Positions 1-4,440 of a stretch of DNA of 5,791 bases are shown here, piece by piece. This stretch comes from Clostridiales bacterium UBA4717. GTDB taxonomy: Bacteria > Bacillota > Clostridia > Oscillospirales > CAG-272. Both the position numbers and the translations under genes were made by a program. The notes beneath the pieces were generated by a model. The model did not search any database, was not told the DNA's origin, and saw nothing but the letters and a program-made list of their open reading frames with translations. How positions within the stretch are numbered: the first letter of the stretch is position 1; the number at the start of each line of letters is the position of its first letter. The stretch is from the NCBI GenBank assembly GCA_002404395.1, contig DHJP01000114.1, positions 1,782-7,572 on the forward strand. The letters run 5' to 3'.

Positions 1-44
1 CACTGAGAATCGGGATCATGGGTGAAAACTTTATTTTTGCTCAT
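1..44 (-). CDS. Possible 5' end of a further gene, cut by the window edge
   Basis: An ATG at 44-42 opens a frame that stays open to the window edge and reads MSKNKVFTHDPDSQ, a hydrophilic, protein-like N-terminus. An in-frame TGA lies two codons upstream, so this ATG would be the first possible start. It would begin 37 bp after the uppP stop on the same strand. Against it, the only purine-rich sequence (TGAGGA) abuts the ATG, which is too close for a normal Shine-Dalgarno site. A second ATG in another frame (19-17, reading MIPILS) is also open to the edge. Fourteen codons cannot establish a gene, and I do not recognise the family. Confidence 0.25.
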   Translation of the reverse strand, partial: MSKNKVFTHDPDSQ

Positions 45-64
45 TCCTCATGCGCTGACAGTCG

Positions 65-79
65 GCGGGCACTGCCCGC
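65..79 (-). other. GC-rich hairpin just after uppP, without a U-tract
   Basis: The arms GCGGGC and GCCCGC pair perfectly around a 3-nt loop, starting 2 bp past the uppP stop codon. In the sense direction the hairpin is followed by CGACTGTC rather than a run of T, so it is not a standard intrinsic terminator. It could stabilise the 3' end of the uppP mRNA, act as a weak or factor-dependent terminator, or be a structural divider before a following gene. Confidence 0.5.
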
Positions 80-81
80 AG

Positions 82-912
82 TTAGCGAACAATGAGAAAA
101 TAAACGAATACTGCCGCCGCAAGTATGATACGATATATTCCGAACGCTGTAAAGTCTTTTTTCTTGATATAACTCATGAGGAACTTTATTGCGACAAGTG
201 AAACGGCGAACGCAACTGCCATGCCGACTCCGAGATAGATCCACTCCGAAGCCACAAGAATATTGCCTCCGCGGAAAAATTTCAAAAGCTTGAGTGCGCT
301 CGCGCCGAACATGACCGGGACTGCGAGAAAAAACGAAAACTCCGCTCCGGCGGTACGCGACGCACCGAGGATCAGCGCGCCGAGGATCGTTGAACCCGAG
401 CGCGATGTGCCGGGCACGAGCGCAAGTATCTGCACGAAGCCGATAAGCAATGCAGTCATGTATGTAATATCGTAGACAGTTTCGTATTTCGGTTTCTTGT
501 TTTTATGCACGCGCTCTATAATGATAAAAGCGACGCCGTATACAAAGAGCGCGATACCGACAGTCACATAGTTATAGAAGTATTTATCAAGCAGATCGTC
601 AAGCAGAACACCGGCGATACCGGTCGGTATCATCGCAACAAGGACGTGCAGCCAAAGCTTCCATGTGTTCGTTTTTTCAAGCGCGGATTTTGACGGAGCA
701 AAGGGATTTAACTTGTTGAAGTACAGCACGATCACAGCAAGGATCGAACCGAATTGAATGACGACCTCGAACATTGACATGAAAGCATCGCTCACGTCAA
801 GCTTTACAAGCTCGTTAATGATTATCATATGACCGGTACTGCTGATCGGCAGCCACTCGGTGATTCCCTGCACTATACCGATCAGGACGGCTTTCAGAAT
901 TTCAAGAAACAT
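82..912 (-). CDS. uppP: Undecaprenyl-diphosphate phosphatase (UppP/BacA family)
   Basis: This integral membrane enzyme dephosphorylates undecaprenyl pyrophosphate to the monophosphate carrier used for peptidoglycan and other envelope polymers. In some species its overexpression gives bacitracin resistance. The 276-residue length is normal for the family. The first signature is QGITEWLPISSTGH at residues 15-28, giving the (E/Q)xxxE motif (Q15, E19) and the conserved His28. The second is PGTSRSG at residues 167-173, with the catalytic-type Arg171. Hydrophobic segments span roughly residues 42-65, 86-104, 115-133, 151-166, 190-210, 222-246 and 258-275, as expected for the multi-pass fold with two re-entrant regions. 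The ATG at 912-910 gives the usual N-terminus directly before the first motif. Upstream there is only a weak ribosome site (GAAAG, about 8-12 nt before the ATG). The gene follows the U32 gene by 146 bp and probably has its own promoter. Confidence 0.97.
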   Translation of the reverse strand: MFLEILKAVLIGIVQGITEWLPISSTGHMIIINELVKLDVSDAFMSMFEVVIQFGSILAVIVLYFNKLNPFAPSKSALEKTNTWKLWLHVLVAMIPTGIAGVLLDDLLDKYFYNYVTVGIALFVYGVAFIIIERVHKNKKPKYETVYDITYMTALLIGFVQILALVPGTSRSGSTILGALILGASRTAGAEFSFFLAVPVMFGASALKLLKFFRGGNILVASEWIYLGVGMAVAFAVSLVAIKFLMSYIKKKDFTAFGIYRIILAAAVFVYFLIVR

Positions 913-944
913 ACAATTACACTTTCTGCCGCAAAGGGCAAAAT

Positions 945-994
945 TTTATAAATGCACCACAGGAACTATACAAATTTTGAGAAACACATCGCAA
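945..994 (-). promoter_or_regulatory. Candidate promoter(s) for uppP
   Basis: Two overlapping sigma-A-like combinations are readable on the minus strand. The first is TTGCGA (994-989), an 18-bp spacer, then TATAGT (970-965). The second is TTGTAT (973-968), a 17-bp spacer, then TATAAA (950-945). Either would start transcription 25-50 nt before the uppP ATG. Neither is a full consensus in the -35 box, so this is a moderate prediction; I cannot tell which is used. Confidence 0.45.
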
Positions 995-1058
995 AATAAT
1001 GCAAATTCGTCAGTAGCCGCAAACGCATCTTCAAAGTACGAACACAAAGTGCCGCCTA

Positions 1059-2318
1059 CTATACGTGCTTCTCCGGTTCGGGGCATTCGCCCTGCCGCAT
1101 GATATCACCCGGTTGTACCGCAAAGGGTACGCGCGCATTGAATATCATAAACGGATGCGGTGCCGATTCGATCGGTTCGCCCGCTTCATCGGTCAGCTCA
1201 TCAAGCATGAAGGCTCTGCCGCATTTGCCGGGCGACAAAAGCTCTGCCGCGCTCCCGCGCACCGCTTTATTACGCTGCATAAACTTTGCGACTCCTCGTT
1301 CGGCATCATACTCAAGCGCGACCGCAAGATAAGCTTTTTCACGGATATATCCCGGCTTCTCGCAAGTCTTGGCTTCATCGATCGGACGGTCGAAATAAAA
1401 GCCGGTATCGTACTCGCGGTGACTTACGCTTTCAAGCTCGCCCATCAGGCGCGGATCAAAGACATATCCGTCCGGATCGGCAAAGAACGCATCAAGCGCC
1501 ATTTTATAGGCGTTTGTCACAACAGCGGTATAATACGCGCTCTTCATTCTGCCCTCGATCTTGAAGCTTGAGATTCCGGCGCGTACCAGCTCCGGAATGT
1601 GCTCTATCATGCACATATCCTTTGAGCTGAGCACGAAAGTGCCGTGTTTATCCTCCTCGAGGCGTATCACGTCATCCGGGCGTTTCTCTTCATGTATCTC
1701 AAGCTCGTAGTTCCACCGACAGGGTTGCGCACAGCGCCCGCGGTTCGCGTCACGACCTGTGTAATACTGCGACAGGAGACAGCGCCCGCTGTATGAAATA
1801 CACATTGAACCGTGGACAAAAGCTTCAAGCTCAAGCGAATCGGGAATATCTTCGCGTATCTTCCGTATCTCGTCGAGCGTCAGTTCACGCGCAAGCACTA
1901 TACGCGACGCACCGAGCGACTGCCAGATCTTAGCGCTTTCCGCACTGACCACGCTTGCCTGAGTTGAGACGTGTATCTCAACTTCCGGAAGCATTTCACG
2001 TACGAGAGAGATCACGCCGAGATCAACGGCGATCACCGCGTCGGGCTGCGCGCTTGACAAAAATTTTATATATTCGCGCAGCTTCGGGTATTCGTCGGGA
2101 TGCGGCATCGTGTTGAGCGTGAGGTATACCTTCACGCCGCGCGCGTGGGCATATGCGAGTGCCTCGGCGTATTCTTCGGGCGTAAAATTATCGGCGGCGG
2201 CACGCATGCCGAAGTCGTTTCCGGCGAGATATACCGCATCTGCACCATAAAGGACTGCACTTTTCAGTTTTTCAAAATTCCCTGCGGGAGACAAAAGCTC
2301 GGGACGTTTAAGTTTCAT
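1059..2318 (-). CDS. Peptidase U32 family protein, probable TrhP-type tRNA 5-hydroxyuridine enzyme
   Basis: The start (KRPELLSPAGNFEKLKSAVL, then YGADAVYL) is the standard opening of U32 proteins. Residues 165-183 match the U32 signature exactly: E165, F167, G170-S171-M172-C173, G178, C180, S183. A TGRDANRGRCAQPC block follows with C196 and C200, then SFKIEGRMKS at 251-260. Although named peptidases, many characterised members (TrhP, RlhA, UbiU/UbiV) are Fe-S proteins that hydroxylate RNA or quinone precursors. C173, C180, C196 and C235 have nearly the spacing I recall for the UbiU cluster ligands. The 419-residue length and overall layout fit the tRNA-U34 hydroxylation group (E. coli YegQ, B. 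subtilis YrrN/YrrO) better than a protease, but the exact substrate is inferred. Translation ends with tandem TAG TAG. The ATG at 2318 fits the family, yet no Shine-Dalgarno precedes it; an 8-codon mini-ORF and a hairpin sit there instead. The gene is 143 bp after the aminotransferase. Confidence 0.93.
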   Translation of the reverse strand: MKLKRPELLSPAGNFEKLKSAVLYGADAVYLAGNDFGMRAAADNFTPEEYAEALAYAHARGVKVYLTLNTMPHPDEYPKLREYIKFLSSAQPDAVIAVDLGVISLVREMLPEVEIHVSTQASVVSAESAKIWQSLGASRIVLARELTLDEIRKIREDIPDSLELEAFVHGSMCISYSGRCLLSQYYTGRDANRGRCAQPCRWNYELEIHEEKRPDDVIRLEEDKHGTFVLSSKDMCMIEHIPELVRAGISSFKIEGRMKSAYYTAVVTNAYKMALDAFFADPDGYVFDPRLMGELESVSHREYDTGFYFDRPIDEAKTCEKPGYIREKAYLAVALEYDAERGVAKFMQRNKAVRGSAAELLSPGKCGRAFMLDELTDEAGEPIESAPHPFMIFNARVPFAVQPGDIMRQGECPEPEKHV

Positions 2319-2327
2319 TTTTCAAGT

Positions 2328-2347
2328 ATGTCGGCGTTGCCGACTCA
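2328..2347 (-). repeat. Triloop palindrome copy A, upstream of the U32 gene
   Basis: The minus strand reads TGAGTCGGC-AAC-GCCGACAT: a perfect 6-bp stem (GTCGGC/GCCGAC at 2330-2335 and 2339-2344) with a 3-nt loop. It ends 9 nt before the U32 start codon. The same 20-nt block, differing only in the three loop bases, lies upstream of the Lrp-family gene at 4138-4157. It may be a regulatory hairpin, a protein-binding palindrome, or one copy of a small dispersed repeat. No U-tract follows, so it is not a terminator. Confidence 0.75.
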
Positions 2348-2365
2348 TTTACAAAGTTTGCCGAA

Positions 2366-2383
2366 TCCGATCAAAGAATCGGA
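2366..2383 (-). repeat. Inverted repeat upstream of the U32 gene
   Basis: The arms TCCGAT (2366-2371) and ATCGGA (2378-2383) are perfect complements around a 6-nt spacer. The element sits about 50 bp upstream of the U32 start and contains the CGATCA motif that recurs in this intergenic region and in the Lrp-gene leader. It could be a second leader hairpin or an operator; nothing decides between these. Confidence 0.4.
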
Positions 2384-2405
2384 ATACGAGTAAGAACTCA
2401 AAACC

Positions 2406-2426
2406 TGATCGAACCAAATGCGATCA
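2406..2426 (-). promoter_or_regulatory. Candidate operator: TGATCG-N9-CGATCA palindrome
   Basis: The perfect 6-bp arms at 2406-2411 and 2421-2426 are separated by 9 bp, so the arm centres are 15 bp apart, roughly one and a half helical turns. The site lies between the aminotransferase and U32 genes, about 90 bp before the U32 start. The arm sequence TGATCG is also the core of the palindrome at the Lrp-gene promoter (4270-4285), which suggests a shared regulator. I could not find a convincing -35/-10 pair around it. Confidence 0.35.
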
Positions 2427-2433
2427 ACAAGGA

Positions 2434-2454
2434 TAAAAGAGACGAGTACCTCGC
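2434..2454 (-). terminator. Weak possible terminator after the aminotransferase gene
   Basis: On the minus strand GCGAG-GTA-CTCGT can form a 5-bp stem (one G-U pair) with a 3-nt loop. The mixed pyrimidine tract CTCTTTTATCC follows. It begins 7 bp past the aminotransferase stop. The short stem and the interrupted T-run make this at best a leaky terminator, so read-through into the U32 gene is plausible. Confidence 0.3.
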
Positions 2455-2461
2455 AAGCTTG

Positions 2462-3643
2462 TTAAAGGTTGCCTTTTTTTATATCGTCAAGGAAAGTCTC
2501 TATGCGTTCAAGCGCCGTCGAAATATGCTTCACCGAGTACGCATACGAAAGACGCGCGTATCCGGCTCCGCAGCTTCCGAATGCTGACCCAGGCACTATC
2601 GCGACCTTGCTGTGATACAAAAGCTTTTCGGCAAACTCTTCATCGCTCATACCGAATTTTCCGACATTCGGGAAGGCATAGAACGCGCCTTTCGCTTCAA
2701 AGCAGTCAAGTCCGAGACGATTAAGTCCGCCGATTATGTACTTGCGGCGGCGGTCATACTCTGCCGCCATTTCTTCAATATCTTCATCACCGTTTTTGAG
2801 CGCCTCGATCGCCGCGAATTGGCTCGTCGTGGGCGCGCACATGATCCCGTATTGATGTATCTTCAGCATCTGTTTTGTAAGTTCCGGAGGTGCGGCAAGA
2901 TAACCGAGCCGCCAACCGGTCATTGCATATGCCTTTGAAAAGCCGCTGACGAGGATCGTGCGCTCACGCATTGAGGGGATCGACGCTATCGAAGTATGGC
3001 GCGCACCGTAAGTAAGCTCTGCATATATCTCGTCAGAAAGCACAACCGCATTCGTTTTTTCAATAACACGCGCAAGCGCTTCAAGCTCGCTTTTGTCAAG
3101 CACCGCGCCTGTTGGATTGTTCGGAAACGGCAGTACGATAAGCTTGGTACGCGGAGTTATCGCCGCCGCCAAAGCCTCCGGCTTCAGTTTAAAGTCATCC
3201 TCAGCTTTGGTTTCGACAAATACCGGCTTGCCGTGCGCAAGCTCGGTGATCGGACCGTAGCAGACAAACGACGGTATCGGTATCACTACCTCGTCATCGG
3301 TATCCACAACGGCGCGAACCGCGAGATCTATCGCTTCACTGCCGCCGACCGTTACGACGACCTCTTTTTTTGAGTCGTAAGTCAGACCGAAACGGCGGTT
3401 TAAATAGTTTGCGATCTCAAAACGCAACTCGTCGAGTCCGGCATTACCGGTGTAATAGGTCTTACCTTTTTCAAGGCTCTCAATTCCGGCCTCTCTGATA
3501 TGCCAGGGCGTTATAAAATCGGGCTGTCCGACAGTCAGGGAGATCACGTCGTCCATGCCGTTCAAAAGGTCGAAGAATTTACGAATACCCGACGGCTTTA
3601 TGCTTGATATGCGCTCGGGTATCACCTTACTGTAATCTATCAT
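2462..3643 (-). CDS. PLP-dependent aminotransferase, class I/II (AlaT/PatA-like)
   Basis: This is a fold-type I aminotransferase of the aspartate-aminotransferase superfamily, which moves an amino group between an amino acid and a 2-oxo acid in the cytoplasm. The 393 residues carry the full active-site set: VGQPDF at 38-43, GGSEAI at 100-105 for the PLP phosphate, PNNPTG at 174-179 with the cofactor-contacting Asn176, and SDEIY at 203-207 with Asp204 and Tyr207. The Schiff-base lysine is K237 in SGFSKAYAMTGWRLGY, with Arg245 close behind. Arg364 in the C-terminal YARLSY segment should bind the substrate carboxylate. Its start overlaps the stop of the Lrp-family gene as ATGA, with AGAGG at 3656-3660 as a ribosome site 12 nt upstream, so the two are translationally coupled. 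The pairing resembles B. subtilis alaR-alaT, which favours an alanine-type or similar role. Specificity cannot be read from sequence: aspartate, aromatic or N-acetyl-diaminopimelate aminotransferases share these motifs. Confidence 0.95.
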   Translation of the reverse strand: MIDYSKVIPERISSIKPSGIRKFFDLLNGMDDVISLTVGQPDFITPWHIREAGIESLEKGKTYYTGNAGLDELRFEIANYLNRRFGLTYDSKKEVVVTVGGSEAIDLAVRAVVDTDDEVVIPIPSFVCYGPITELAHGKPVFVETKAEDDFKLKPEALAAAITPRTKLIVLPFPNNPTGAVLDKSELEALARVIEKTNAVVLSDEIYAELTYGARHTSIASIPSMRERTILVSGFSKAYAMTGWRLGYLAAPPELTKQMLKIHQYGIMCAPTTSQFAAIEALKNGDEDIEEMAAEYDRRRKYIIGGLNRLGLDCFEAKGAFYAFPNVGKFGMSDEEFAEKLLYHSKVAIVPGSAFGSCGAGYARLSYAYSVKHISTALERIETFLDDIKKGNL

Positions 3644-4119
3644 ATGCTTGCAATTCCTCTTTCATCGACCTCGGGCGAATCATATATCACGCCTTTATCC
3701 TTATATTTTTTCAGCACAAAATGAGTAGCGGTGCCGGTCACGCCGTCAAGCGGAGCAAGTTTGCGTGCCACAAAACCTGCGACCTCCTTAAGAGTCTTGC
3801 CTTCGATTATCAGCGCGAGATCAAAGCTGCCGGACATAAGATACACCGACTGTACTTCGGGATAGTTATTTATCTTTTCGGCGATCTTATCAAAGCCGCC
3901 GTCGCGCTGTGGAGTTACTCTCAGCTCAATGAGCGCACTTACATATTCGCGATCGGTCTTATCCCAATCAATCAACGTTTTATAACCGAGGATAACGCCG
4001 TTTTTTTCATACTCCTCTACCGCCTTTTTAATATCGCCTTCTTCTTTGTCAAGCATTACCGCCAGCTGTTCGGTGGTAAGCTTGCCGTCATCTTCAAGGT
4101 ATTTCAGTAAGTTATCCAT
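3640..4119 (-). CDS. Lrp/AsnC-family transcriptional regulator
   Basis: This 159-residue protein is of the feast/famine type. An N-terminal helix-turn-helix occupies about residues 3-45 (KLTTEQLAVMLDKEEGDIKK, then the KNGVILGY linker strand). A RAM ligand-binding domain occupies about residues 58-138. The RAM effector-site loop is LMSGSFDLAL at 94-103, corresponding to the family's usual G-(E/S)-(Y/F)-D turn. Such proteins form dimers to octamers and respond to amino acids. The frame is open upstream to a GTG at 4266, but I chose ATG 4119-4117: it has GGAGG at 4132-4128 with 8-nt spacing, gives the normal family length, and the upstream 49 codons are basic, cysteine-containing sequence unlike the family. 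The stop overlaps the aminotransferase start by 4 nt, so that enzyme gene is the obvious target. The promoter palindrome suggests autoregulation. The inducing amino acid is unknown. Confidence 0.94.
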   Translation of the reverse strand: MDNLLKYLEDDGKLTTEQLAVMLDKEEGDIKKAVEEYEKNGVILGYKTLIDWDKTDREYVSALIELRVTPQRDGGFDKIAEKINNYPEVQSVYLMSGSFDLALIIEGKTLKEVAGFVARKLAPLDGVTGTATHFVLKKYKDKGVIYDSPEVDERGIASI

Positions 4120-4127
4120 AATAATAT

Positions 4128-4132
4128 CCTCC
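4128..4132 (-). promoter_or_regulatory. Shine-Dalgarno site fixing the Lrp-family gene start
   Basis: GGAGG on the minus strand lies 8 nt before ATG 4119-4117. It supports this start over the GTG at 4266, which lacks any ribosome site. The site begins only 7 nt after the 3' arm of the triloop hairpin at 4140-4154, so structure here could affect translation. Confidence 0.85.
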
Positions 4133-4137
4133 GTGTC

Positions 4138-4157
4138 ATGTCGGCAAAGCCGACTCA
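4138..4157 (-). repeat. Triloop palindrome copy B, upstream of the Lrp-family gene
   Basis: The minus strand reads TGAGTCGGC-TTT-GCCGACAT. The stem GTCGGC/GCCGAC (4149-4154 and 4140-4145) is perfect, with a 3-nt loop. All 17 non-loop positions are identical to copy A at 2328-2347. In this copy it directly precedes the ribosome site. Confidence 0.75.
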
Positions 4158-4180
4158 ATATATGATCGGTAAATTTCAAT

Positions 4181-4194
4181 CGGCTCGGAAGCCG
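4181..4194 (-). other. Leader hairpin CGGCT-UCCG-AGCCG
   Basis: The RNA of the Lrp-gene leader can form a 5-bp GC-rich stem here with a 4-nt UCCG loop. No T-run follows it (the next bases are ATTGAAATTT), so it is not a convincing terminator by itself. It may be part of a larger leader fold. Confidence 0.4.
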
Positions 4195-4208
4195 TTTCAG
4201 CAAATTAT

Positions 4209-4254
4209 AACGCGAAACTCTAGATCTTGTTTGCCTGCAACGACTTTTCGCGTT
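4209..4254 (-). repeat. 9-bp inverted repeat in the leader (AACGCGAAA / TTTCGCGTT)
   Basis: On the minus strand AACGCGAAA (4254-4246) and TTTCGCGTT (4217-4209) are perfect complements separated by 28 nt. A further copy of the upstream arm, TATAACGCGAA, lies at 4295-4285 across the predicted transcription start; it matches the same downstream arm over 11 bp (4206-4216). The downstream arm therefore has two possible partners. Confidence 0.55.
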
Positions 4255-4269
4255 GCCGTGACACACAAT

Positions 4270-4285
4270 ATATGATCGGTCATAT
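4270..4285 (-). promoter_or_regulatory. Candidate operator at the Lrp-gene transcription start
   Basis: ATATGA-TCGG-TCATAT has perfect 6-bp arms around a 4-bp centre. It lies immediately downstream of the -10 box, at about +3 to +18. Lrp/AsnC proteins commonly bind AT-flanked palindromes of about this size and repress their own genes, so autoregulation is the simplest reading. It could equally form a 5' stem-loop in the mRNA. Confidence 0.55.
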
Positions 4286-4294
4286 TCGCGTTAT

Positions 4295-4323
4295 ATTATA
4301 TCACAAGCACGCCTGCCGTTCAA
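4295..4323 (-). promoter_or_regulatory. Sigma-A-type promoter of the Lrp-regulator/aminotransferase unit
   Basis: The minus strand carries TTGAAC (4323-4318), a 17-bp spacer, and a perfect TATAAT (4300-4295). A TG one base before the -10 box gives an extended -10 (TGATATAAT). The expected start is near 4288. Upstream of the -35 box the sequence is A-rich (AAAATGAAAGTAAAAG), resembling an UP element. This is the strongest promoter in the window, and it drives a leader of roughly 170 nt. Confidence 0.8.
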
Positions 4324-4440
4324 TCGCTTTTACTTTCATTTTGCCGCAAAGCACTAACATTTATGAAAGATTTGCAAGTCCGACAGTGTTGCTCTTACAA
4401 AACTGCATACGACGTCTGCAATATTCTGCAATTAAAAAGT

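Larger units (their letters stand above)
4120..4440. other. Intergenic region with a structured leader for the Lrp-family gene
   Basis: These 321 bp separate the MutS-like stop from the Lrp-family start. The distal part (4324-4440) contains no clear terminator for the MutS-like gene. It has two TCTGCAAT copies 10 bp apart (4415-4422, 4425-4432) and an A-rich stretch just upstream of the -35 box. The proximal part (4120-4288) would be transcribed as a leader of roughly 170 nt. It carries several hairpins: 4270-4285; 4209-4217 with 4246-4254; 4181-4194; and 4140-4154. An exact 15-nt repeat, CAATATATGATCGGT, occurs at 4156-4170 and 4266-4280. I recognise no known riboswitch class and no T-box motif. 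Confidence 0.7.

Noticed and set aside
1065..1571. A 168-codon plus-strand ORF.
   Set aside because: Lies wholly antisense to the well-supported U32 gene, with no recognisable motifs; a frame shadow.
2316..2461. A sigma-A promoter for the U32 gene.
   Set aside because: TTGATC-like -35 boxes are present, but none has a -10 box of acceptable quality at 16-18 bp; the best (TTGATC, 15 bp, TGTAAA) would start transcription inside the hairpin.
3604..4110. A 168-codon plus-strand ORF opposite the regulator.
   Set aside because: Antisense to the regulator and the start of the aminotransferase, no family signature; a frame shadow.
4120..4266. N-terminal extension of the Lrp-family protein from a GTG at 4266.
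   Set aside because: No ribosome site; the added 49 residues are arginine- and cysteine-rich with no family resemblance and overlap the structured leader. The ATG at 4119 has a good GGAGG site.
4197..4283. A 28-codon upstream ORF in the regulator leader (starts MTDHILCV, ends at TGA 4199-4197).
   Set aside because: Its ATG would lie only about 5 nt from the predicted transcript end with no ribosome site, and it has no run of a single amino acid codon typical of attenuator peptides. Possible only as leaderless translation.
4324..4440. Terminator for the MutS-like gene.
   Set aside because: The only self-complementary sequence (around TGCAGACGTCGTATGCA) forms a poor, interrupted stem and has no following T-run.
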